64,000 nucleotides of DNA from Clostridiales bacterium (lineage in GTDB: Bacteria; Bacillota; Clostridia; Lachnospirales; Lachnospiraceae): assembly GCA_015655075.1 (NCBI GenBank), contig JAATFT010000091.1:1-64000 (forward strand). The letters are read 5' to 3'. Every line of letters begins with the position of its first letter. Position 1 is the first letter of the stretch. A program made the translations under genes and the position numbers. Below are positions 34,484 through 43,773 of this stretch, in pieces. Below the pieces are notes generated by a model. It was given only the letters and a program-made list of their open reading frames with translations, was not told the origin of the DNA and searched no databases.

Positions 34484-36451
34484 TTACGGTTCTATCCCCC
34501 ACGTCAGATTACCTGATTGATAAGCCGTGATTTTACTCCAATCAACGTAAGTGGTTGATGCCCCGTTAAAGGAATAATCTTCTGTTTGCGTATAATTACT
34601 CCAATCTGTTTTGTTTATTCTGATTTGAATTTCTGCACTCTGCCCTGCAGCGAGACTGCCTGCTCCACTCCCAAAACTGATTTCCAGATAATAGTCTGCT
34701 CCTGTTTTGGCTGTGGACATTTTCACAAATGTGCCGATAATATTGCCGGCACCTACTGTAGACCAGTCGCAGGTAAAGCTCTGTTCTTTTTCATTATCAA
34801 TAGTATAATAGTAACGTATTTTTACTTTTGTTAATTCGATAGGTGTAGTGCCTGTATTTACCAACTTAAGTTTAGGATTAAGTGTATTGACAGTAGCCGC
34901 TGTGCCCGCATTAAACTCCTGTATTTTAAAGTCGCCTGACTGATCCGAGGAATCAAGTATATTCACGGTCAAAACAGTATCTTTACCGGCACTGAAGTCA
35001 AATGTAAGAGTCGTTAAGCCGATTTGTTGTTTTGCCAAGTAGCTCTTTAAAATAGTTGCAGTTGAGCCTGACACTGTATAATCGGTTCCGGCTGCCAATG
35101 CAGTTGTACCGTTTTTAATTGCGCTCAGCGTATTTCCTTCTAGCGTCATGGTCACTGCTATATCCGCCTGTCCTGAAGTACTTTTGTCAAAAGTGGCTTC
35201 CGTCGGAGAAATTGCAGAGTTGGGAGGAATAACTGTGTTCATACCTTCCATTACAGCATCTATGATTCCCTGTTGTGTTACAGCCAATTCAGACCTATTA
35301 AACAGTCCGAAACCATATGTTCCATTATATCCATTATCCCAGATAACAGGTACGCAACCGTAATTCTTACAATATGCACTTAATGCTTCTGCAAAAGCCT
35401 GGCGGTAAATAGTATTGGTAGAATCAGCACTTGTTTTATCTATTGTACCATATTCGCCAATAACAACAGGATATCCTTGCGTAACGAATTTATCGTACAT
35501 TAACTTGATCTGCGATTCCATATAATCTTCCTGGCCCCAGGTTGATACTCTGGAAGTGTCAGTAGCTGCTGCTCCCCATTGAGTTATTTGGGTGGAATTA
35601 TCTCCGCAGAAATCCCAGGGTGAGTAATAGTGAGCTGAAATCATTATTCTCTTTTCAGTGCTTGGAATAGCAGACGATCTGTAAGCATCCGTAGGGATTA
35701 CAAAGCCATAATTGCCTGCCGTGTAATCAATGTTAGTATTCCAGCCCGGAATCAGCAGCCATCTTGCACTGTTGTTCCCGCCGGTTTGCCTGACAGTATC
35801 AACAAAGATTTGATTATAATCATTCAGATTTGAATAGTATGCAGTGTTAGGAGTACCATATGTACCGTCAAATTCCTCGTTCATTGATTCAAAGATTAAA
35901 TGCTCATCGTAATCTGCAAATGTATTAGCAATCTGCTGCCATACCTTTTGATATTTTGATTTAATCGTTGTCTGGTCGTTTGAATCGCACAGAAGCCACC
36001 CACCTGTAATTGAATGATAACCATCCCCATGGATGTTTATGATTACATACATGTCCTGGTTATAGGCATAATCGACAACTTCTTTGATTCTGGCAAGCCA
36101 TGCCGCATCAATGGTGTAACTCGGCGCACTCCCAATTTTACTTAAATAGGAAACAGGAATGCGAATTGTGTTAAAACCGGCCTCTTTTACTTTTTGAATG
36201 AGTCCCTGTGTAATAGTGGGATTTCCCCAGGCTGTTTCACTGGGTGTGCCGTCTATAGCGGCTTCCAGTTGATTTCCTAAATTCCAGCCTGCACCCATGG
36301 CAGAAACAAATTGTGTAGCATTTAATTGCGTGAAATCAGATGTCAGTGAAGATGCTGCCTGCACTTGCGAACTCGAGCAGGAAATGACGGTTGTAAACAT
36401 GAAAACGAAAGCTAATAAAAAATATAGAAATGACTTAAATTTTGACACCAT
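34484..36451 (-). CDS. Secreted endoglucanase: GH5, X2 module, CBM3
   Basis: This 655-residue secreted enzyme hydrolyses beta-1,4-glucans. A signal peptide of about 33 residues ends in QVQAA. The GH5 domain (about 40-385) has GWNLGNQLEA, the acid/base in LIFESMNEEFDG and the nucleophile Glu in VVIGEYGTID. An X2-type domain (PNSAISPTEATFDK to TVNILD, about 390-480) is followed by a CBM3 (about 485-650, KIQEFNAGTAATVNTLNPKLKLVNTGTTPI and FNGASTTYVDWSKITAYQ), which binds crystalline cellulose. GGAGG lies 6 nt before the chosen ATG (ATGGTGTCAAAA). AGAGTACTCT lies 21 nt upstream of this start. Confidence 0.93.
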   Translation of the reverse strand: MVSKFKSFLYFLLAFVFMFTTVISCSSSQVQAASSLTSDFTQLNATQFVSAMGAGWNLGNQLEAAIDGTPSETAWGNPTITQGLIQKVKEAGFNTIRIPVSYLSKIGSAPSYTIDAAWLARIKEVVDYAYNQDMYVIINIHGDGYHSITGGWLLCDSNDQTTIKSKYQKVWQQIANTFADYDEHLIFESMNEEFDGTYGTPNTAYYSNLNDYNQIFVDTVRQTGGNNSARWLLIPGWNTNIDYTAGNYGFVIPTDAYRSSAIPSTEKRIMISAHYYSPWDFCGDNSTQITQWGAAATDTSRVSTWGQEDYMESQIKLMYDKFVTQGYPVVIGEYGTIDKTSADSTNTIYRQAFAEALSAYCKNYGCVPVIWDNGYNGTYGFGLFNRSELAVTQQGIIDAVMEGMNTVIPPNSAISPTEATFDKSTSGQADIAVTMTLEGNTLSAIKNGTTALAAGTDYTVSGSTATILKSYLAKQQIGLTTLTFDFSAGKDTVLTVNILDSSDQSGDFKIQEFNAGTAATVNTLNPKLKLVNTGTTPIELTKVKIRYYYTIDNEKEQSFTCDWSTVGAGNIIGTFVKMSTAKTGADYYLEISFGSGAGSLAAGQSAEIQIRINKTDWSNYTQTEDYSFNGASTTYVDWSKITAYQSGNLTWGIEP

Positions 36452-36973
36452 ATAAAACCTCCTTATTATTTTAGAGTACTCTTTTATTAAACTCATAGCA
36501 TTTTATTGCCTTTGAACACTTGTTTTTACGTTTCATTTATTAAGTATAATCGCATATGTAAAAATCTGTAATCCAAAAACCGGTAATACCGATTATACCT
36601 ATTAAACTATACAACTTATTCACCTCCGCATACTTATTTTTTAATACATATAGGTTTCTTCATCGAACCTAAATTCCTTTTTTCTATTTCATTTTACAGT
36701 ATAATCATACCATATATGTTAAATTTTGTAAATATCGGTTTCTTTCTATTTTATTTTCCCGAATATTGTATTAAAATCCCCCTCCCTTGGCGGAATAGAC
36801 AGTTTACATATACAGGACCTAAAATTATTTTACTTGCCTCCTTCCGCTAATATCAAACAGGCTTATTTGTGTTCCAGCCTGTTTATCTTCAAACAAGTAT
36901 ATTATATATTACCAAACACGACAATAGTATGTCATGTTTGTATGTAAAAATATAGCTGCCACATGGACAGCCA
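36452..36973. other. Cellulase upstream region
   Basis: This 520-bp AT-rich gap holds the cellulase promoter region. It contains AGAGTACTCT (36473-36482), and a hairpin AAACAGGCT/AGCCTGTTT at 36855-36884 that may end the remnant gene at 36974. No other structure is convincing. Confidence 0.5.
36473..36482. promoter_or_regulatory. AGAGTACTCT palindrome upstream of the cellulase
   Basis: The decamer lies 21 nt upstream of the cellulase start codon, just upstream of AATAAGGAGG. The spacing and orientation relative to the start are close to those at amt and the GH18 gene. Confidence 0.45.
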
Positions 36974-37135
36974 TTACTTTCTAATATAATTACCCTTTCC
37001 GCTACCAAAATCAAGTATTCGCTTATTTTGCATCTCGCCAGCTAAAGATTTGCCCCCTCCCCATGAACATTTATCTGCATAATTAATCACTTCGTTCCAA
37101 TTACGCATATTATATGCAAGTTTTATAATTTCCAT
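36974..37135 (-). pseudogene. Truncated small protein, N-terminal fragment
   Basis: The open frame gives 53 residues: MEIIKLAYNMRNWNEVINYADKCSWGGGKSLAGEMQ followed by a short tail with DFGSGKGNY. The first 35 residues look like the opening of an acetyltransferase-type protein (NWxEVIxYAxxCSWxxGKxLA), but the tail does not follow and the frame stops early. It is most likely a remnant. GGAGGAGAG precedes the ATG, so it may still be translated. It lies downstream of a terminator. Confidence 0.45.
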
Positions 37136-37166
37136 ATCTCTCCTCCTTACAGCATTCATAAACAAG

Positions 37167-37201
37167 AAAAATAGCCTGCTGCAGTTACAGCAAGCTATTT
37201 C
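37167..37201 (-). terminator. Terminator of the small secreted protein gene
   Basis: On the minus strand AAATAGCTTGCTG pairs with CAGCAGGCTATTT, followed by TTCTTG. It ends the transcript of the gene at 37273 before the remnant gene. Confidence 0.7.
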
Positions 37202-37272
37202 CCGGAGGTTTAAAAAGCACAGTTTTTTCTATATTATATAATTAATTTCTTCCCCTCAATATTTAGTAATAT

Positions 37273-37614
37273 CTAGAAAATATAAGCACCTATTGTTCCT
37301 GAAAATTCAGCCTTATAATACCCGTTATATAAGATGGTAACAGATTGTAAATATAACACACCGCTACATTCCACACCCATACCTTTATTATATTCACTAT
37401 AATCTATTGATTCAGGAATATCTTCAAGGTATAAATATTTCTTAGTTATGGTTTTGGTATAGGAGTAATACCATGCATTTGGTGTAATCACCCCATCTTT
37501 TTCAAGGGTTACCCCTTTGTTCAAATCAACGGATGCCGATTCCGCCGCATAAGCAGGCATCCCAAAGGATAAAAGTAATACTACCATTAATAAAGCTGCT
37601 GTAACTCTTTTCAT
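37273..37614 (-). CDS. Small secreted protein of unknown function
   Basis: The 113-residue protein has a good signal peptide (MKRVTAALLMVVLLLSFGMPAYAAE, cleavage near residue 23-24) and a mature part of about 90 residues rich in Tyr and Gly, with one Cys, and repeated strand-like stretches (YYSYTKTITKKYLYL, GVLYLQSVTILYNGYYKAEFSG). I do not recognise a family. It lies 80 bp downstream of an FtsX-type permease on the same strand, so it could be exported by, or protect against something sensed by, that ABC/two-component module. AAGGAG lies 9 nt before the ATG. Confidence 0.7.
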   Translation of the reverse strand: MKRVTAALLMVVLLLSFGMPAYAAESASVDLNKGVTLEKDGVITPNAWYYSYTKTITKKYLYLEDIPESIDYSEYNKGMGVECSGVLYLQSVTILYNGYYKAEFSGTIGAYIF

Positions 37615-37693
37615 CTGTTATAACTCCTTTCCTTTTTTTATTGCTTTTTTTATTATAATAATCCAATCTTACATTCATGTGACATTTACTTAT

Positions 37694-40234
37694 TTATTCT
37701 CCTAATTTTCGATATTTACTTAATGGATAAAATGCAATAAACAGGTTTAAAGCTAAATAGCTTATAGTAACGATTCCAATAAAATTCCAAGGTAAAGTTG
37801 CAAAATAGAGATTAAAAATATAACTCCAAAAATTTAATATTCCATCACTTTTCAATAAATTACTGAAATCATTTATATCCATTATCGCCTGATATAAATA
37901 AATCGCTAAAAATCCAAGTATAATTGCAATAATGTTATTCTTTAATACATTATAAAGATAAAGAATTATTATCCTCCATTTATTCATCCCTAATAAAAAC
38001 AGAACATGATTCCGCCGATAATCTGATTCTACCTTTGTTAAAAAATTATTGTATTGGATTAGTATTGTAATAATAATGATAATCAAACTTATCATTAACG
38101 ATATCACAGTATTTATCAGGGCATTGTATTTTGCATCTTCCTTTTTGATTCGGCGATTTTGTATATAAGATTTATCATTGATCTTAGAAATTTCAACATC
38201 TGTTCTTTCGTAATTGGCATTTTTGTTAGCATAAATTTGCAGGTATTCAAAGGTTCTTACATTATTATCAATGAGTTTGTCATATAAATTATTATTGCAT
38301 ATAATCGAATATGGCTTTACTAAAATAGATTGCGAGTTCAGATTTTCAAAATTATCAATGATTCCTCCTACTTTTATCGTAATCTCACCCCTGTCGCCCC
38401 TGATTTTAATTTCATCCCCTATCCTGATGGTATTTTCGGATATAGCCTTCTGGTCAGGGTCGTATATTGAATAGGTGCTATTTACACTACTTATCATCCT
38501 GTTATCCTGTGTTTTATAAAAGGTTGGTAAATACAGTATGACTTCATTTTCTTTTAAAAATTCATCGGCCGAAACCTTGCCTTTATCTATTTCGTCAAGA
38601 TAAAACTTATAGTCCCGTTCGTCATCGGAGATACCATAAACCGTAGCATTGACACTGGCATTTCCGGCATACCTGGCAAAAAAATTATCCTTCAGGTATT
38701 TTGCATATTCACTTTCCTCCATGCCGCTCCAGGTAATAGGAAGATAGTTGGAACACCGGTATGCCCTGACGTAATCAATCCCATATATATTTCTGATTTT
38801 TTCTACCTCTGATTCTTCCATATGGGTTTTAGGTTCATAATAAGATGACATAATTCCGTATTCATAATCTTCCGTATATATATTTTTAATTGATATATAA
38901 TATTTATATTTCTCATAGGATCCGTAGAAGCTGCTGACTAAAACCAGAAAGGTGCCAAAAATAAGCAGAAAATATACCACTGTTTCTTTCCTGTGGGCAC
39001 TGTTAAATATTCTTACCATACGTCTTATTGTCAAGGGTTTTAATTTTCTGCCTCGCTTAAAATAGAGCTTGTTTTCCGACTGTAATTTAATATTTCCCGT
39101 TAAAGGCATTTTCCCTATACGTACGACGGAAAGGATCGCAAACAGAAATACAATCCCTATAATAACCGATATTAAAAGAATCAGTTTTGTAATGTCAATA
39201 TAAAAAATGAACTTTTCCTCCATATAAAAGCACATAAGATTATAACCGGAAAAAGCGACCAGCAGGCCGAAGACAATACCGGCGGCAAAAGCTGCCAAGA
39301 GGACAATTATCAGCTCCTTCAAATACAGCACGGATATCTGGTATTTGCTTGCTCCCAGGCAGCGCATTACAACAAAGCTTTTATTGTGCTCTTTTAAGGA
39401 AATAAATAACATGTTAAAAATAAAAAATACAGAAGTTATGGTTACGACTAATACAAGCAGGAGTTCGGACAAAAAGGCTTCCCTCCCGCTCTTATTTTCT
39501 GACGTATATTCATAATAGGTATAATCGTTTTTAATAAAATTCCCCCTGTTCAGTGTCAGCATGACTAATTCATCGGCATTCTTCATGTACCGTTTATCTA
39601 AAATTCCAAATACATTTTCAAATAGCGGTAATACCGGCAGGGAAGTATCCGTAACAAAAAAGGATACCAACTGGTTTCCTTCGGTTTTCCAGATCGTGGA
39701 ATAATTTTTTAATACACCTGAAAGAATATAGGTTTTTTCAATTTCTTTGACCTGTTTTCCTTCTTTGTCATAACTTTGAATTTTTAATTGAATCGACTGC
39801 CCTAATTCATAGGAATACCCAAGCATGGAAAGATAGGACATTTCAACCGCTATTTCATTATCTTTTGCCGGAAATCTTCCATCCAATAGCTCCAGGCCCA
39901 TACGGTACATATTATCATCGGCGGAACCGATCGCACCTGCCGCAATATTATCAGGGCCAAGTACACTGCCATAGACCGTCATTTTACCGATACTTTTTAT
40001 TGTACCGTGGTTTCGAAGATCTTTATATAAGGAATTATCGGAATTATATACGGCTATATGCCAGCTTCCGTAGATATCCTTACGCTGCTGCTCTTCTGTT
40101 TTTATTAAGCTGTCATTAAAAATGGTAATGGAGAGAGTGAAGGTACAAGCTAATATAATTACAATAAATAAAGAAAGGTAAGATTTTTTGTATTTTTTGA
40201 GGTTTAATTTAACAATTATGTTATAAAAATTCAT
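37694..40234 (-). CDS. FtsX-like ABC transporter permease
   Basis: This 846-residue membrane protein has an N-terminal membrane helix (about 15-37), a large extracytoplasmic domain (about 40-255), three helices (about 260-375), a second cluster starting around 420, another external domain (about 450-690) and a terminal three-helix bundle (about 700-845). Two FtsX units are therefore present, as in MacB-type and antimicrobial-peptide permeases with a full-length single chain. GASKYQISVLYLKELIIVLL and LGMNKWRIIILYLYNVLKN are the coupling-loop equivalents. Its start overlaps the ATPase gene stop by 4 bp. Substrate unknown. Confidence 0.9.
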   Translation of the reverse strand: MNFYNIIVKLNLKKYKKSYLSLFIVIILACTFTLSITIFNDSLIKTEEQQRKDIYGSWHIAVYNSDNSLYKDLRNHGTIKSIGKMTVYGSVLGPDNIAAGAIGSADDNMYRMGLELLDGRFPAKDNEIAVEMSYLSMLGYSYELGQSIQLKIQSYDKEGKQVKEIEKTYILSGVLKNYSTIWKTEGNQLVSFFVTDTSLPVLPLFENVFGILDKRYMKNADELVMLTLNRGNFIKNDYTYYEYTSENKSGREAFLSELLLVLVVTITSVFFIFNMLFISLKEHNKSFVVMRCLGASKYQISVLYLKELIIVLLAAFAAGIVFGLLVAFSGYNLMCFYMEEKFIFYIDITKLILLISVIIGIVFLFAILSVVRIGKMPLTGNIKLQSENKLYFKRGRKLKPLTIRRMVRIFNSAHRKETVVYFLLIFGTFLVLVSSFYGSYEKYKYYISIKNIYTEDYEYGIMSSYYEPKTHMEESEVEKIRNIYGIDYVRAYRCSNYLPITWSGMEESEYAKYLKDNFFARYAGNASVNATVYGISDDERDYKFYLDEIDKGKVSADEFLKENEVILYLPTFYKTQDNRMISSVNSTYSIYDPDQKAISENTIRIGDEIKIRGDRGEITIKVGGIIDNFENLNSQSILVKPYSIICNNNLYDKLIDNNVRTFEYLQIYANKNANYERTDVEISKINDKSYIQNRRIKKEDAKYNALINTVISLMISLIIIIITILIQYNNFLTKVESDYRRNHVLFLLGMNKWRIIILYLYNVLKNNIIAIILGFLAIYLYQAIMDINDFSNLLKSDGILNFWSYIFNLYFATLPWNFIGIVTISYLALNLFIAFYPLSKYRKLGE

Positions 40235-40917
40235 ATCATTTCACCAATTGAATCCGATACAATTTTCCCATCCTGAAGAGTTATAACTCTTTTTGACTGC
40301 CGGGAGATTTCCAGATTATGGGTAACTAAAAGGGTGGTCTGGTTAAAAATGTGGTAACAATATTGTATTGCATCCAATACCTGTTCACCGCTTTTTAAAT
40401 CCAGGTTTCCGGTAGGCTCGTCCGCTAAAAGCAGGTCCGGTTTCGTAGATAATGCACGGGCCAGTGCAGTCCGCTGCTGTTCCCCTCCGGAAAGCTCATA
40501 GGGATACTTGCCTTTTTTATCCGACATTTCTATAAGTTCTAATATTTCATCAATAAATTTCAGGTTTGGTTTGCTTTGGTCAAGATAGGAGGGCAGGCAT
40601 ATATTTTCAATAACCGTAAATTCAGGTATTAAATTAAACGCCTGAAATACGATTCCTATCCTCTTTCTTCGCAGTCTTGACAATGCGTTGTCCTTTAACC
40701 CATACAAATCAATGTCCTCTAAAAATACCTTTCCTCTGTCCGGAGGGAGCAGCCCGCCTGCTATATTGAGCAAAGTAGATTTGCCCGAACCGCTTCTTCC
40801 TATAATTGTTGTGAAGCTTCCCTTTTCAATAGATAAATTTACCCCCTCCAGGGCGGTAATTAAACCGGAGCCTTTTCCAAATGTCTTTCCCACGTTTTCT
40901 ATATTTAAAAGTTTCAT
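40231..40917 (-). CDS. ABC transporter ATPase, MacB/LolD family
   Basis: This 228-residue ATPase pairs with the FtsX permease. It shows Walker A (IIGRSGSGKSTLLNIAGGLL), Q-loop VFQAFNLIPEFTVIENICLP, signature LSGGEQQRTALARAL, Walker B (LLLADEPTGNLDLKSGEQ) and the H-loop LVTHNLEISRQS. The DEPTGNLD motif is typical of this family, in which mechanotransmission rather than classic transport may operate. GGGGAGAG lies 6 nt before the ATG. It is 85 bp downstream of the sensor kinase gene. Confidence 0.94.
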   Translation of the reverse strand: MKLLNIENVGKTFGKGSGLITALEGVNLSIEKGSFTTIIGRSGSGKSTLLNIAGGLLPPDRGKVFLEDIDLYGLKDNALSRLRRKRIGIVFQAFNLIPEFTVIENICLPSYLDQSKPNLKFIDEILELIEMSDKKGKYPYELSGGEQQRTALARALSTKPDLLLADEPTGNLDLKSGEQVLDAIQYCYHIFNQTTLLVTHNLEISRQSKRVITLQDGKIVSDSIGEMI

Positions 40918-41001
40918 CTGTACTCTCCCCGCCTTAAATCATGCATGAAGTTTTCCTCCCCTAAATTATTATAATATTACTATAGCAGGGTAAGCTTGCA
41001 T

Positions 41002-42234
41002 TTATCTTACATCATAATAATTATTATATACTTCTTTTCCTTTTATAATTGGCAGCCTTATTTCAAAAGTCACTCCCGATTCTCCATTATTTTTAACACC
41101 GATTTCGCCAAAATGGCGTACCACGGCTTGTTTTGCAATTGCCAGACCCAAGCCGTTGCTGCCGTCTTTTTGACGGACGCTTGACAAAAACCGTTCAAAC
41201 AGGAGGGGCAGATTCTTCTCTTCAATCCCGTTCCCCTGATCCATGATACGTATTCTTAAGTCATGGTTTCCTTTATGAAAATAAGCCGTAATCTCCGAAC
41301 CGGCCGGCGAATGTTCAATACTGTTTTTAAGAAGATTAACGATTGCTTCCTTCAGCCAAAATGCGTCAAATTGAAAATGCTCCTTTGTATCGCCGCGGAT
41401 AATCAGATTCATATCATTGTTGTCCAATAAGGGCCAAACGTCCTGTGCACAATCTTCCATAAAATTAAATATATTGTGGTCCTCTGCTTCTAATTTGGTA
41501 TTAACGGATTTAAGCGTACCGATTTTTAAATAAGAATTAATCAAAAAAGTCATTTTTTCCAGCTGTTTTAACCCGCCTTCCAGTATATCCGTTTTTAAAT
41601 TCCCATTCTCCAGAATATATCTTTCAATACACAAATGGGCGACTGTTAAGGGTGTTTTCATTTGATGGGATAAATCCTCCATAAAATCGCGCATTTTTTC
41701 TTTTTCCTGTTGAACCAGGCCGATATTGTGCTTGGAATTTAAGGATAGCCGGTGCAGCTTATCCATCAGGTTTTTCGCGTGTGGATTGGTTTCTTCCGAA
41801 AGATTTTCAAGACTATTAAAATTATCCAGATACCCGTTAAGCCTTCCGAGAAATTTCATATGATTCTTAAACATAATGTAAAGACAGGACATCAGGAACA
41901 AAATAATTGCAAGCATAAAAATTGATATCTCCATAATCTCCCGGTTCATGGAATCCTTAATCAGTGTATCGCCGCTTTGATTATAGCCGTACTTTTTCAA
42001 TATGAGCTTACCTTTCAAATAGGCTTCATTGTTATTGTTCATCACATTATCCACAACTTCCTTACCAATATCCCCATAAGATTCCGACATGGCTCCCAGG
42101 GCCGAGATAATCCGCTGTGAATAACTGTTTCTTATGGTATAAGACATAAAAACAACATTTAATATATAAAATGCAAATACTGCAAATCCTATTATGAAGA
42201 CAAAATACCCATCCAAAAAATTATACTTTTTCAT
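41002..42234 (-). CDS. Two-component sensor histidine kinase
   Basis: The 410-residue kinase has two membrane segments (about 12-32 and 100-122) bounding an external loop of about 65 residues, then a linker and HisKA domain with the phosphoacceptor in EDLSHQMKTPLTVAHL (His about 207), and an HATPase_c domain with NLLKNSIEHS, MDQGNGI and GSNGLGLAIAKQAV. The loop is longer than in bacitracin-type (BceS) sensors. It lies 12 bp after the response regulator and is followed by the ABC genes, so it probably controls them. Confidence 0.92.
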   Translation of the reverse strand: MKKYNFLDGYFVFIIGFAVFAFYILNVVFMSYTIRNSYSQRIISALGAMSESYGDIGKEVVDNVMNNNNEAYLKGKLILKKYGYNQSGDTLIKDSMNREIMEISIFMLAIILFLMSCLYIMFKNHMKFLGRLNGYLDNFNSLENLSEETNPHAKNLMDKLHRLSLNSKHNIGLVQQEKEKMRDFMEDLSHQMKTPLTVAHLCIERYILENGNLKTDILEGGLKQLEKMTFLINSYLKIGTLKSVNTKLEAEDHNIFNFMEDCAQDVWPLLDNNDMNLIIRGDTKEHFQFDAFWLKEAIVNLLKNSIEHSPAGSEITAYFHKGNHDLRIRIMDQGNGIEEKNLPLLFERFLSSVRQKDGSNGLGLAIAKQAVVRHFGEIGVKNNGESGVTFEIRLPIIKGKEVYNNYYDVR

Positions 42235-42246
42235 ATGTAACCCTCT

Positions 42247-42942
42247 TTAATTTTTAATAATTTCTACATTCCAACGGTATCCAAAGTTTTTGACAGTTTC
42301 AATATACTGCATTCCACGGTAGGTTTTTAACGACTTTCTTAATCTGCTTATATGTACATTTAAAGTATTTTCTTCAATAAACTTATTTTTACAGTCCCAG
42401 ATATTCTCAAACAGCAGCTCTCTTTTTATAATCCTCCCGCTGTTCTTTAACAGGATTTCACATAGGTCAAACTCGATGCTCCTCAATTTTATTTCTTCTC
42501 CATTATAATAAATTTTTCTGGTATCAAAATTTATTTCCAGGTCACCGCTGAAAATAATCTGGGTATCCTTTTTAGTCTGCCATTCATTTCTTCTCAATTG
42601 GGTTTCAATGCGCGTCAGTAAAATTCGGATCGAAAAAGGTTTTGTAATATAATCATCCGCCCCGCCCTGCAATCCGGCTATAATATCCTCCTCTTCATTA
42701 CATATGGTCAGCATAATAATCGGATTCATAAAAAATGTCCTGATTTCCCTGCAGAATTCAAAACCCGAACAGTCCGGCAGCTGGACATCCAAAAGGCACA
42801 GATCAATCTTATTAAATTTAAAAAAATTCAGGGCAGCTGCACGGCTTTGGGCACACAAAACCTGATAACCTTCGGAGATTAACAAATCCTTTATTTCATT
42901 CTGCAGCTCTATATTATCTTCAATGGTTAAAATAGTGAACAC
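42247..42942 (-). CDS. OmpR/PhoB family response regulator
   Basis: The 231-residue regulator has a receiver domain (LTIEDN; phosphoacceptor in CLLDVQLPDCSG, Asp about 53; Lys in YITKPFS) and a winged-helix DNA-binding domain (about 130-228; RSIEFDLCEILLKNSGRIIKREL and TLNVHISRLRKSL). The start is a GTG at 42942: GGGAGG lies 6 nt upstream and the family-typical VFTILTIEDN follows. A long in-frame extension upstream exists only because it runs through a palindromic repeat. It is the first gene of the two-component/ABC operon. Confidence 0.92.
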   Translation of the reverse strand: MFTILTIEDNIELQNEIKDLLISEGYQVLCAQSRAAALNFFKFNKIDLCLLDVQLPDCSGFEFCREIRTFFMNPIIMLTICNEEEDIIAGLQGGADDYITKPFSIRILLTRIETQLRRNEWQTKKDTQIIFSGDLEINFDTRKIYYNGEEIKLRSIEFDLCEILLKNSGRIIKRELLFENIWDCKNKFIEENTLNVHISRLRKSLKTYRGMQYIETVKNFGYRWNVEIIKN

Positions 42943-42980
42943 TTTATTCCCTCCCATATGCCTGTCATTCATTGTTATTC

Positions 42981-43146
42981 CTAGTACAGCAGTGCATAAG
43001 TTTCGATGAATTTCAGTGCCTGATATTTGCGCTGGGGCAAGGCGGAGGAATGAGGCGTAGCGGTGGCTACGCTGATTGACGACAACGCGGCACCAGCGTA
43101 AATAGCGGGTACTGAATTCACTGAAATCTATGCAATGCTGTACTAG
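42981..43146. repeat. 166-bp palindromic element, CTAGTACAGC ends
   Basis: CTAGTACAGCAGTGCATA (42981-42998) is the near-perfect inverse of ATGCAATGCTGTACTAG (43130-43146). The second arm pair, GAATTTCAGTGCCTGATATTT and the inverse near 43100-43125, also matches, and the middle (GGCGTAGCGG/TGGCTACGC) is GC-rich. It has the same length and CTAG ends as 20936-21101 but different sequence. It falls in the promoter region of the response regulator gene. Confidence 0.8.
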
Positions 43147-43395
43147 TTGTATCATAATACATATTACGACATTAATCAATGTGCAGTTGCTTTTTTAAAT
43201 GTATATAATCTCTCTTCGGGTTAATATATATATGTATTTTTTCATATTAACATTTAATTGTTCTGCCTTATTCATAAATACAATCCCCCCTTATCTTTTT
43301 AAATATATTTCCTTTAAATCAAACGAATAACATCTACTTATAAAATCTAATATCAGGATTTTTTATATCTCGATTTAAAAATATCTAAACTACTT

Positions 43396-43773
43396 TTAAT
43401 TAATAAATATATCAGTAAATCCTTCATATCCATATTCGCCTAATATTCTTGTAATTCCATCCTTAATCTCATCCCTAGAAAAATTAGCCTGTTCCAATGT
43501 ATCTATATCCAATTCATTCAAGTATCCATAGAACATTAGAGCAGCTTTTAAATAGACTTTATTATTTCTATCCACTCCTTCATATAATTGATTTTCGGCT
43601 TCATTAATTTTTCCATTATGTGCCAAATTAATCAACTGTTTATATTTCTTTTCAACTTCACTATCTTCTAATTGCAAATCCTCTATCGTTTCATCCTCAA
43701 TTTTAAACAGCAACTTCAAAATTGTACGTACCATTTCATGAATCAGACGCATAACATAATCCTGTTCAAACAT
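43396..43773 (-). CDS. DUF6483-like small protein
   Basis: The 125-residue protein begins MFEQDYVMRLIHEMVRTILKLLF, the start pattern I associate with DUF6483, then a TPR-like helix pair (YKQLINLAHNGKINEAENQLYEG). Function unknown. The Met at 43773 is chosen on that pattern; the ribosome binding site is weak and a longer hydrophobic extension upstream is probably not translated. Its transcript end is unclear. Confidence 0.65.
   Translation of the reverse strand: MFEQDYVMRLIHEMVRTILKLLFKIEDETIEDLQLEDSEVEKKYKQLINLAHNGKINEAENQLYEGVDRNNKVYLKAALMFYGYLNELDIDTLEQANFSRDEIKDGITRILGEYGYEGFTDIFIN

Noticed and set aside
42943-43179. N-terminal extension of the response regulator at 42247
   Set aside because: It runs through the 166-bp palindrome. 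A GTG with GGGAGG 6 nt upstream gives the normal family start.
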